NCBI GenBank assembly: GCA_023128875.1 | Contig: JAGMDB010000135.1 | Location: forward strand, 1-5,922 | Direction of reading: 5' to 3' | Source: Dehalococcoidia bacterium | GTDB lineage: Bacteria; Chloroflexota; Dehalococcoidia; GIF9; AB-539-J10 | Length of the DNA stretch: 5,922 bases | Shown: in pieces, positions 1 through 5,922 of the stretch | Position numbering within the stretch: the first letter of the stretch is position 1 | Layout: every line of letters begins with the position of its first letter | Translations under genes and position numbers: made by a program | Notes under the pieces: model-generated | The model's database searches: none | Told to the model about the DNA's origin: nothing | What the model saw: only the letters and a program-made list of their open reading frames with translations

Positions 1-425
1 AGAACTAGAGTCAGAGCACATCCCCATCTTATCCCCTTGGCTAAATCTTGCCAGCAGCCTTTTCCCCACAACAAGAAGAGCAAAACATAGATAATAAGAT
101 AGGCGAGACTTACCATCTGAATTCGGTAGTCAAGTTGGAACAGTTTCTTTACATCCTTAAGGTGTACTAGTTCATGCTCTTGAAACAACTTAAGCTCCTC
201 AATTTGAGGCGTTTCTACTTTGGAATTGAAGTAGTCAATAAGCCTTCTTGCTATTCTACTTAATTGTTCCTCTTCTATATTAGTAGCCTCGCTTATGTTG
301 TATTTCGTGAACCCATATTCGTAAGTGTGCATATTGTTCACCTCCAGGCGAACAGTAGTGGTAAAAAGCAGAAGAGGTGCACAAATTATGAATAAGCAAT
401 AGGCAGTAGCTTTAAGAATTTTCAA
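1..425 (-). CDS. DUF1461/TIGR01906-type integral membrane protein, N-terminal part (runs off left edge)
   Basis: An uninterrupted minus-strand frame of 141 codons begins at a TTG at 425 and is still open at base 1. TTG is preferred because GAGGT (431-435 on the plus strand as acctc) lies 5 bases upstream and because this start gives a hydrophobic N-terminus (residues about 4-24, ending CAPLLLFTTTVRLEV) as in the family. The only nearby ATG, at 332, would remove that segment. The frame carries the family's hallmark YEYGFTKYNIS block (residues about 35-45), a polar non-cytoplasmic stretch, the EHELVHLKDVKKLF block (83-96), a second membrane helix (MVSLAYLIIYVLLFLLW, 104-120) and the start of a third. 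Full-length relatives are roughly 200-230 residues, so about two thirds is present. The family has no established function, and none is proposed here. It is transcribed divergently from dnaE. The family call rests on recalled motif order, not a search. Confidence 0.8.
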   Translation of the reverse strand, partial: MKILKATAYCLFIICAPLLLFTTTVRLEVNNMHTYEYGFTKYNISEATNIEEEQLSRIARRLIDYFNSKVETPQIEELKLFQEHELVHLKDVKKLFQLDYRIQMVSLAYLIIYVLLFLLWGKGCWQDLAKGIRWGCALTLV

Positions 426-473
426 CTTTTACCTCAGGTCTTGAAGGCATAGGAAGGCAAGATTAAAAATCTC
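426..473. promoter_or_regulatory. Divergent spacer between the membrane-protein gene and dnaE
   Basis: Only 48 bases separate the TTG of the minus-strand gene from the dnaE ATG, so promoters for both must lie here or inside the coding regions. Toward dnaE, TTGAAG (441-446), 17 bases, then TAAAAA (464-469) is a loose sigma-70-like pair that would start transcription almost on the ATG. Toward the left gene, the minus strand reads TATCAT across 474-479, a fair -10, but with no good -35. A 5-bp perfect inverted repeat, AGATT-AAA-AATCT, occupies 460-472, and AGGAAGG lies at 451-457. All promoter assignments are by eye and weak. Confidence 0.35.
431..435 (-). promoter_or_regulatory. Shine-Dalgarno site of the left-edge membrane protein
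   Basis: On the minus strand this reads GAGGT, within CTGAGGTAAAAG, 5 bases before the TTG at 425. It is the main support for the TTG start over the internal ATG at 332. The ATG also has a GGAGGT-like sequence upstream (minus-strand CTGGAGGTGAACAAT), but it would discard the first membrane segment. Confidence 0.6.
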
Positions 474-3400
474 ATGATACAATCTCAAAAAATGCCGCAG
501 AAGTTTACCCACCTCCATGTTCATACAGAGTACAGTCTGCTCGATGGCATGTGCCGTATTCCAGAACTTATTGCCAAGGTTAAGGAATTGGGCATGGATA
601 GCCTTGCTATTACTGATCATGGTGCAATGTATGGTGTCATTGATTTTTATCTGGCGGCTAAGGAGGCGGGGATAAAGCCGATTATCGGCTGTGAGGTTTA
701 TGTCGCTCAAACAGATCGCCATAGTCGAGGCTCCTCCTATAAAAGCCCTTATCACCTTACCCTACTGGCTAAAGATAAGAAAGGATACCACAATCTAATT
801 CAGTTAGTTACCAAAAGCCATTGTGAGGGATTCTATTACAAACCGCGGGTAGACAAGGAACTTCTAAAGCTTCATTGTGAGGGGCTTATTGCTCTTTCTG
901 GTTGCCTTCATGGGGAGCTAGCTCGACTTATTCTGGAAGGGAGAATTGATGAGGCTACCAAAGCGGCTTCGTGGTATAAGGAAACTTTCATTGATTACTA
1001 TCTAGAAATTCAAAGACACCCAACTCCCGAGCTTGAAAAAGTTGACCAAGAGCTTATTTCCTTATCCACCAAGCTCGGTGTTCCGCTGGTGGCCACTGTT
1101 GATGTCCATTATATTAATAAAGAAAATGCTCCTGCTCATGAACTTCTGCTATGCGTACAGACCAATACATCCATACACGATGAAAAGAGGCTGAAGATGG
1201 CAGGCGATTTCTTCTACCTGAAGAGTCCTGAAGAGATGGAGCAGCTCTTCAGCGATATACCTCAGGCCATAGAGAATACTCAGCGCATTGCTGATGCGTG
1301 CCAACTGGAATTGGATTTTACTAGGCTTCATCTGCCACAAGTAGCACTGCCTCAAGACAGGACAGCAGACGATTTCTTGGCTGAGCTTTGTTGGCAAGGG
1401 CTAGAGAAGAGGTATGCGGAGCCGACCTCAAAAGCTAAGGAACGCCTTAGCTATGAACTCGAAATTATCCAGAAAACTAGATTTGCCGATTACTTCCTTG
1501 TCGTTTGGGATATCACCTCGTTTACCCGAAGCCAGGGTATCCACTTTGGTGTTCGAGGGAGTGCCGCTGCTAGCTTGGCTCTTTACTGCCTGGGTATTAC
1601 TGATATTGACCCTTTAGCCTATAGACTTGTTTTTGAGCGCTTTCTTAATGTGGAGCGTCGCGAACCTCCAGATATTGACCTTGATTTCCAGGATGATCAT
1701 CGTGATGAAATCCTAACCTACGTCAACCAGAAATATGGCACTGATCACGTGGCGCAAATCATTACCTTCGGCACTCTGGGAGCCAGGGCGGTATTAAGAG
1801 ATACCGGACGGGCTTTGGGTATGCCTTATGCTCAAGTAGATCAGGTCGTTCGCCTTATTCCTCTAGAGTTAACTATAACCTTGGGTAGGGCTCTAGAGGA
1901 GAGTGAGGAGCTTAACGATGTTTACCATCGGGATGAGGCTGTACGTAACTTAATTAATTCAGCTAGAAAACTGGAAGGCCTTACTAGACACGCTAGCACC
2001 CATGCCGCCGGCATTGTCATATCCCGCGACCTCTTAACTGAACATGTACCCCTGCAGCCGATAAGTAGAGGGGACCGCCACGCTGTTATGACTCAGTATC
2101 ATATGCAGAATATAGCTATCCTTGGGCTTCTAAAAATGGATTTCCTGGGGTTATCCAATCTGACCATTTTGGCTAAAGCTACAGAAATTATCAAACAGAA
2201 TCGCAAAATCGCTATAGACCTACAGCACGTTCCGCTCGATGATAGCAAGACTTTCAAGCTGCTTGCTTCAGGAGAAACCACAGGTATCTTCCAATTGGAA
2301 GGCAGTGGTATGCGCCGCTACATAAAGGAACTTAAGCCCACTAATTTTAGCGATATTGCAGCCATGATAGCGCTTTACCGCCCTGGACCAATGGAACAGA
2401 TTTCTACTTTCATAAAAGCTAAGCAAGGAATTACCCCAGTTCGTTATCCTCACCCTACCTTAAAGGGAATTCTGGAGGAAACCTACGGAGTTATTGTCTA
2501 TCAGGAGCAGGTAATATTCATTGCGCAGGCTCTAGCCGGCTATAGCTTGGGACAAGCTGATATCTTGCGTAAGGCTATGGGTAAGAAAATACCTAAGGTG
2601 ATGAGGAAGGAAGAAAAAAACTTCATTGCTGGAGCTAATAAGAAGGGCATATCAACAGAATTGGCTAAAGAGGTATTTTCCTTGATTGAGCCCTTTGCGG
2701 GGTATGCGTTCAATAAAGCTCATAGTGTAAGCTACGCCCTCATTGCTTACCGTGGTGCCTATCTTAAGGCAAACTACCCCACTGAATATATGACTGCCTT
2801 GCTCAACAGTTATTGGAATGATGTGGAGAAAGTTCGTTCAGCGGTAGTTGAATGTCGAAGATTAAGCATTCAGGTGCTTCCCCCGGATGTCAATAGAAGC
2901 CAGCCCCACTTTACTATAGAAGAGAGCGAGGATAACGCAGCGATCCGTTTTGGATTGGCCGCTATTAAGAATGTTGGCTCTTCGCCTATTGGGTATATTT
3001 TATCAGCTCGTAGTCAAGGGGGTGCTTTCAAATCTATAGAAGACTTTTGCCATCGAACTGACCTACGCAATATAAATAAAAAGGTGCTAGAAAGTTTGAT
3101 TAAAACTGGCACTTTTGATTCCTTAGGTAGCCGCGGAGCGCTGCTCAAGTCCATTGATAAGATTGTTTCCTTAGCTCAAACAGCGCAGCAAATGAAAGAA
3201 TCAGGACAAACCAGCATGCTTGACTTGTGGGCCAAAGCATCGCCCGCTTTTGCCCTGGATGCGGAAATAAGGAAAGGGAAAGATGTATCTACCAAGCAAA
3301 ATTTGGGCTGGGAGAGAGAATTATTGGGTGTTCATTTCTCCTCGTCACCCATTGATTCTCTAGTTTCTGAGCTACCTTCCTATTATCAATCCAAGGGATT

Positions 3401-3962
3401 TGTTTCGTGTGGTGAACTCAGCACCGATATGGCTAACGAAACGGTAACAATTGCCGGGATGGTGACCTCAGTACGCCACGCTTATACTCGGGATAGACGC
3501 CCTTTTATTATTGCATCACTCGAAGGGTTGGATGGTAGTGTGGAGGTGGCTGTCTGGCCAAGACTTTATGAAAGCACCAATGAACTGTGGGAAGAAGGCA
3601 ATATACTTGTGGTTAAGGGATTGGTGAAAGTAAGAGAGGGAGGGGTGCAATTGACTTGCCAGCAGGCGCAGAGGTGCCAGCATATTAAGCAAGAAAGCAA
3701 GGCGTTGGCCAAGCAAAGTCAACACCACCTTATAATAAATCTCAGCCAGACAGATAACGCAGAAAAAGATGTTGAACTTCTACATAAGATTAGGGGTATC
3801 CTCCAAAACTATCCTGGGCAGGATAAAGTCTCTCTCGCTGTCACCGCCGATGGCGAAACTACTAACTTGGAAATGCCTGAAATAGGCGTTGACTATTGCG
3901 CTGAGCTAGCAAGTGAATTGAACAACATAGTAGGCGAAGGCAATTTGAAACTTGAGCGATAA
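474..3962 (+). CDS. dnaE: DNA polymerase III subunit alpha (DnaE)
   Basis: Catalytic subunit of the replicative polymerase, 1162 residues, the usual length for DnaE1. The order is PHP domain (about 11-290), C-family polymerase core (about 295-790), helix-hairpin-helix region (about 860-890), OB-fold (about 990-1065) and a C-terminal domain (about 1085-1162). The PHP metal-ligand set appears complete: H15, H17, D24, H49 (in TDHG), E74, H94, C144, D210, H212. Catalytic aspartates are D402 and D404 in PDIDLDF and D556 in KMDFLGL. GQTSMLDLW (911-919) fits an internal beta-clamp-binding motif. The nucleotide loop reads FGVRGSAAAS (358-367), not GPGRGSAAGS. The start is uncertain: ATG 474 is the first start after an in-frame TAG at 450, but AGGAAGG lies 16 bases upstream, longer than ideal. 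ATG 492 (MPQKFTHLHVH) is the alternative and is closer to where relatives begin. There is no frameshift or intein. The gene ends one base from the convergent ogt stop. Confidence 0.98.
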   Translation: MIQSQKMPQKFTHLHVHTEYSLLDGMCRIPELIAKVKELGMDSLAITDHGAMYGVIDFYLAAKEAGIKPIIGCEVYVAQTDRHSRGSSYKSPYHLTLLAKDKKGYHNLIQLVTKSHCEGFYYKPRVDKELLKLHCEGLIALSGCLHGELARLILEGRIDEATKAASWYKETFIDYYLEIQRHPTPELEKVDQELISLSTKLGVPLVATVDVHYINKENAPAHELLLCVQTNTSIHDEKRLKMAGDFFYLKSPEEMEQLFSDIPQAIENTQRIADACQLELDFTRLHLPQVALPQDRTADDFLAELCWQGLEKRYAEPTSKAKERLSYELEIIQKTRFADYFLVVWDITSFTRSQGIHFGVRGSAAASLALYCLGITDIDPLAYRLVFERFLNVERREPPDIDLDFQDDHRDEILTYVNQKYGTDHVAQIITFGTLGARAVLRDTGRALGMPYAQVDQVVRLIPLELTITLGRALEESEELNDVYHRDEAVRNLINSARKLEGLTRHASTHAAGIVISRDLLTEHVPLQPISRGDRHAVMTQYHMQNIAILGLLKMDFLGLSNLTILAKATEIIKQNRKIAIDLQHVPLDDSKTFKLLASGETTGIFQLEGSGMRRYIKELKPTNFSDIAAMIALYRPGPMEQISTFIKAKQGITPVRYPHPTLKGILEETYGVIVYQEQVIFIAQALAGYSLGQADILRKAMGKKIPKVMRKEEKNFIAGANKKGISTELAKEVFSLIEPFAGYAFNKAHSVSYALIAYRGAYLKANYPTEYMTALLNSYWNDVEKVRSAVVECRRLSIQVLPPDVNRSQPHFTIEESEDNAAIRFGLAAIKNVGSSPIGYILSARSQGGAFKSIEDFCHRTDLRNINKKVLESLIKTGTFDSLGSRGALLKSIDKIVSLAQTAQQMKESGQTSMLDLWAKASPAFALDAEIRKGKDVSTKQNLGWERELLGVHFSSSPIDSLVSELPSYYQSKGFVSCGELSTDMANETVTIAGMVTSVRHAYTRDRRPFIIASLEGLDGSVEVAVWPRLYESTNELWEEGNILVVKGLVKVREGGVQLTCQQAQRCQHIKQESKALAKQSQHHLIINLSQTDNAEKDVELLHKIRGILQNYPGQDKVSLAVTADGETTNLEMPEIGVDYCAELASELNNIVGEGNLKLER

Positions 3963-3963
3963 T

Positions 3964-4479
3964 TCAAGCAGCCTCGTTCTCAATTTCCAGCAACCGCTGT
4001 TTCAACAATTTGCCATCACTAAACCCGCCAAGGCTGCCATCACTACAGATCACGCGATGGCAGGGGATTATTATGGGCAAAGGATTTCCGGCTAGCGCTT
4101 GCCCCACAGCCCTAGCAGCCCTCGACATACCTATCTTATCAGCAACCCAGGCATAAGCCCTCGTCTCACCATAAGGAATAGATTGAGTTGCCTTCCACAC
4201 TCTTTTCTGAAATGGACTAGCGCAGGATAAATCTAACCTATCAGGGAAACTAACTCTCCTGCCGCCCAGGTAGAGCTTTATCCTTTCAGACAAATCACCA
4301 AAATAACTAGCTTCGGCCTCGGTTAATGTCCTGTGTGATTTCAAGGCTGATTCATTAAGAAGATGGAATGCTTGTTGACATGAAGGCTGAGGAAAAACGA
4401 GCTCTCTTAACCCCTTAGCGGAGCCCATTATTCCCATCCATCCCAGCGAAGTGTTGAAAGTAAGATAACTCAGTTTCAC
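3964..4479 (-). CDS. ogt: Methylated-DNA--[protein]-cysteine S-methyltransferase (Ogt/MGMT type)
   Basis: Suicide repair protein that transfers the methyl group from O6-methylguanine (and O4-methylthymine) in DNA to its own cysteine. With the GTG start it has 171 residues, matching the usual Ogt length. A divergent N-terminal domain (about 1-85) precedes the conserved DNA-binding/active-site domain (about 88-168). Visible motifs are PFQKRVWKA, IPYGETRAYAWVA (Y109 as the conserved tyrosine), the arginine-finger helix SRAARAVGQAL (R123), the asparagine hinge in GNPLPIIIP (N132), the catalytic PCHRVI with C140, and the closing SDGSLGGFSDG. GTG at 4479 is chosen because GAGGT sits 6 bases upstream. 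A TTG directly before it would leave only 3 bases. It lacks an Ada-type N-terminal zinc/AraC region, so it is a stand-alone enzyme. It lies 94 bases after hpf on the same strand and may be read through from that operon or have its own promoter. Its stop is one base from that of dnaE. Confidence 0.95.
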   Translation of the reverse strand: MKLSYLTFNTSLGWMGIMGSAKGLRELVFPQPSCQQAFHLLNESALKSHRTLTEAEASYFGDLSERIKLYLGGRRVSFPDRLDLSCASPFQKRVWKATQSIPYGETRAYAWVADKIGMSRAARAVGQALAGNPLPIIIPCHRVICSDGSLGGFSDGKLLKQRLLEIENEAA

Positions 4480-4485
4480 CAAAGT

Positions 4486-4490
4486 ACCTC
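4486..4490 (-). promoter_or_regulatory. Shine-Dalgarno site of ogt
   Basis: The minus strand reads GAGGT here, 6 bases before the GTG at 4479 and 3 before the TTG at 4482. The spacing favours GTG and so decides the start. Confidence 0.6.
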
Positions 4491-4573
4491 AAATTTTGTA
4501 TGCTTTGATTTCAATGGCTTCCGAAAATATTCTAGCCTATCAACTTCATGAGCCTCATATGCCACCCCTACGA

Positions 4574-5110
4574 TTACCCTGTTCCTGTTTCAATCAGTCC
4601 GTAATTGCCATCTTTGCGGCGATATAGGAGGTTAATATTGTCAGTCTCGGCGCTGATAAAAAGGAAGAAATCATGCCCCAGAAGTTCCATCTGGTTCATA
4701 GCTTCATCTTGAAGCATAGGTTTGAGCAAAAAATGCTTGCACTTTACTACCTTTTTAGGTATTTCAGTTTGCTCTGTTGCTTCTTGTCGAGCTAGGGAAA
4801 TGCCTCTGCCTTTGTCATATAGCTTACCTTTATGTCGCTCAATTCGATTAGTTAAGGTCTCCACAACCTTATCGATGGCTGTGCGAATACCTTCAGCTTT
4901 CTCCTGAGTTCTAATTAAGATACCCCTGCTATCAAGGGTAACTTGAACGGTAAACCTTTGTTGAGGTAGCTTAGTGTTCTCTTTGGAAATCTCAACCGTG
5001 GCTTTGCTAATCGTGGGCAGGTAGCGACTCAACTTGCCAATCTTTACCTTAGCTTGCTCTTGTATTGCCTCAGAGACCTCCACATTTTTAGTAATGATTT
5101 GAAGTTTCAT
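4574..5110 (-). CDS. hpf: Ribosome hibernation-promoting factor, long form (HPF/RaiA family)
   Basis: Long-form HPF binds the decoding centre and mRNA channel of the 30S subunit in slow growth and joins two 70S ribosomes into inactive 100S dimers. The 178-residue protein has both parts expected. The N-terminal S30AE domain (about 1-100) begins MKLQIITKNVEVSEAI and has the typical basic helix GKLSRYLP. After a polar linker (about 100-118), the C-terminal dimerisation domain (about 120-175) carries VVKCKHFLLKPM, EAMNQMELLGHDFFLF and LLYRRKDGNYGLIE, all close to the family consensus. The presence of the C-terminal domain separates it from short HPF and YfiA. The ATG follows the comF stop by 13 bases and has a purine-rich AAGGGGGGAG just upstream, so translation is probably coupled or at least co-transcribed with comF. 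Confidence 0.96.
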   Translation of the reverse strand: MKLQIITKNVEVSEAIQEQAKVKIGKLSRYLPTISKATVEISKENTKLPQQRFTVQVTLDSRGILIRTQEKAEGIRTAIDKVVETLTNRIERHKGKLYDKGRGISLARQEATEQTEIPKKVVKCKHFLLKPMLQDEAMNQMELLGHDFFLFISAETDNINLLYRRKDGNYGLIETGTG

Positions 5111-5112
5111 AT

Positions 5113-5120
5113 CTCCCCCC
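5113..5120 (-). promoter_or_regulatory. Purine-rich ribosome binding site of hpf
   Basis: The minus strand reads GGGGGGAG, within TAAAAAGGGGGGAGATATG. It fills almost the whole gap between the comF stop (TAA) and the hpf ATG. The run of six G is unusual for a Shine-Dalgarno, and its 3' edge is only 2 bases from the ATG, so pairing probably uses the AAGGGG part. Confidence 0.5.
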
Positions 5121-5123
5121 TTT

Positions 5124-5822
5124 TTAGATTTCTCTGGCCAGGGTTAAACCCCACACCGAAGTAGCGCCTTTGCTTTTGAGAGCCAAAGCACAGGACTCCA
5201 GTGTAGCTCCAGAAGTGCATACATCATCAATAAGGATGATCTGTTTACCACTTATCTTTTCATTACGGCACATAAAGGCATCGATTACATTTTCCCGTCG
5301 CTCCTCTATGTTATGCGCTTTTACCTGAGGTTGTGCCTCTTTAATTCGAATAAGGCAGTTTTCAACCACAGGTAGGTTTGTGAGCTTTCCTAACTTCCGA
5401 GCCAAAAGGCTTGATTGATTATAGCCTCTCTCCCTTAACCGTCGCGGGTGAAGAGGCACTGGAACAATAGCTTCGCCAGGCAAAGGGTTTGACTGCAAGT
5501 AATCAGCCAGTAATTCAGCTAAGCAAGAAGAAATCGCCTTTAAGTTATGGTACTTTAGCTGATGAATGGCTTTGCGTATCACTTCATCAAAGCGATATGG
5601 AGAACGGATGCCATCGATTTCCGTTTGCAGTTGTCTGCAAGTTGGGCATAAAATACCACTAACTTGAGGTCTGCCACATTTAGGGCAAAGTGGTACTGGC
5701 AATCTTGGCAGTTTTCTACGGCAATCGGGGCATAGAAAACTACCTACTCTCCCACAGCCGACGCAACAGCATGGGAAAAAGAAATCAATTACCAATTCAG
5801 CTAGCCGACCTAATTGAGACAA
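5124..5822 (-). CDS. comF: ComF family protein (double zinc ribbon plus phosphoribosyltransferase fold)
   Basis: ComF proteins (ComFC in Bacillus, GntX/YhgH in Escherichia) are cytosolic and linked to DNA uptake or use of external DNA. No enzymatic reaction is firmly established. The 232-residue protein has the family layout: a zinc-ribbon N-terminus with CxxC pairs at C20/C23, C31/C34, C46/C49 and C59/C62, then a type I phosphoribosyltransferase domain (about 75-230). Conserved blocks are FDEVIRKAIHQLKYH, IVPVPLHPRRLRERGYNQS, QVKAHNIEERRENVIDAF and the PRPP-binding loop IILIDDVCTSGATLE (195-209). The start is a TTG at 5822, the only ATG/GTG/TTG in this frame between the upstream stop and residue 10. 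Its Shine-Dalgarno is poor (AGG one base away), so the TTG at residue 10 (5795) is possible, but the first start keeps the usual lead-in before the zinc ribbon. It lies 23 bases after the preceding gene and 13 before hpf, a likely operon. No comFA-like helicase is visible in the window. Confidence 0.93.
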   Translation of the reverse strand: MSQLGRLAELVIDFFFPCCCVGCGRVGSFLCPDCRRKLPRLPVPLCPKCGRPQVSGILCPTCRQLQTEIDGIRSPYRFDEVIRKAIHQLKYHNLKAISSCLAELLADYLQSNPLPGEAIVPVPLHPRRLRERGYNQSSLLARKLGKLTNLPVVENCLIRIKEAQPQVKAHNIEERRENVIDAFMCRNEKISGKQIILIDDVCTSGATLESCALALKSKGATSVWGLTLAREI

Positions 5823-5845
5823 ACCTACTATTACTGGACTAACTT

Positions 5846-5922
5846 TCAGCGTGCGCGAGTGCGAAGTTCCCCGCTGAGGATAGGCTCATCCAGGTACACC
5901 TCACCATTCCTGATTTTGATAT
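5846..5922 (-). CDS. C-terminal end of an unrecognised protein (cut by right edge)
   Basis: A minus-strand frame enters at the right edge and stops at a TGA (5848-5846) after 24 complete codons. The visible tail includes KIRNGEVYLDEPIL and ends SGELRTRAR. The mix of charged and beta-strand-like residues, and the stop 23 bases before the comF start on the same strand, suggest a real gene upstream in the same operon. The other two minus-strand frames are less protein-like here, and one closes at once. Too little is present to name a family. Confidence 0.5.
   Translation of the reverse strand, partial: IKIRNGEVYLDEPILSGELRTRAR

Noticed and set aside
1860..1900. Two CTCTAGAG palindromes about 30 bases apart
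   Set aside because: They are inside the dnaE reading frame, are short, and are explained by codon choice at Leu-Glu. No further copies suggest a repeat family.
429..3728. Several open frames of 60-108 codons inside dnaE, on the minus strand and in another plus frame
   Set aside because: They lie wholly or mostly inside a strongly conserved dnaE frame, have no recognisable family and no good ribosome site. They are shadows of the real gene.
3988..4002. Hairpin CAGC-AACC-GCTG followed by TTT, considered as the dnaE terminator
   Set aside because: A 4-bp stem and three T are too weak for an intrinsic terminator, and it lies inside the ogt coding region.
4545..4558. Short palindrome ATGAG-C-CTCAT between hpf and ogt, considered as an hpf terminator or operator
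   Set aside because: It has 5-bp arms with a one-base centre and no U-run. It cannot form a proper hairpin and is expected by chance.
4722..4907. Plus-strand open frame of 61 codons opposite hpf
   Set aside because: It is antisense to a well-conserved hpf coding region and has low-complexity composition. No support as a gene.
1..5922. CRISPR arrays, tRNAs, insertion sequences, inteins and prophage genes
   Set aside because: No regularly spaced repeats, cloverleaf-like blocks, transposase motifs or terminal inverted repeats were seen, and dnaE is continuous with no insertion.

Overview
The window is a compact stretch of bacterial chromosome with six protein-coding genes (two cut by the window edges) and almost no non-coding DNA. 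I see no mobile element, CRISPR array, tRNA, rRNA or phage gene. The organism is not certain. The DnaE polymerase has a three-zinc-type PHP domain, a shortened FGVRGSAAAS nucleotide loop in place of the usual GPGRGSAAGS, and a C-terminal domain of the kind I associate with Chloroflexota. Together with moderate G+C, this suggests a Chloroflexota bacterium, perhaps of the Dehalococcoidia. That is inference from recalled family patterns, not a search.

Left edge (1-425, minus): the first two thirds of a DUF1461/TIGR01906-type membrane protein. It starts at a TTG codon and runs off the window. A 48-bp divergent spacer follows. dnaE (474-3962, plus), the DNA polymerase III alpha subunit, fills most of the window and looks complete and intact.

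Right half (minus strand): the 3' end of an unrecognised gene (5846-5922), then comF (5124-5822) and hpf (4574-5110) at 23-bp and 13-bp spacings, which reads as one operon. After a 94-bp gap comes ogt (3964-4479), a methylated-DNA-protein cysteine methyltransferase. Its stop codon lies one base from the dnaE stop, so dnaE and ogt converge with no room for a terminator between them.

Functionally the genes are housekeeping: replication (DnaE), direct reversal of alkylation damage (Ogt), ribosome hibernation (long-form HPF) and a DNA-uptake-associated phosphoribosyltransferase-fold protein (ComF). I found no convincing undescribed system. The most useful observations are the left-edge gene with a non-ATG start, the altered nucleotide loop in DnaE beside an intact PHP metal site, the one-base convergent junction, and the comF-hpf pairing.
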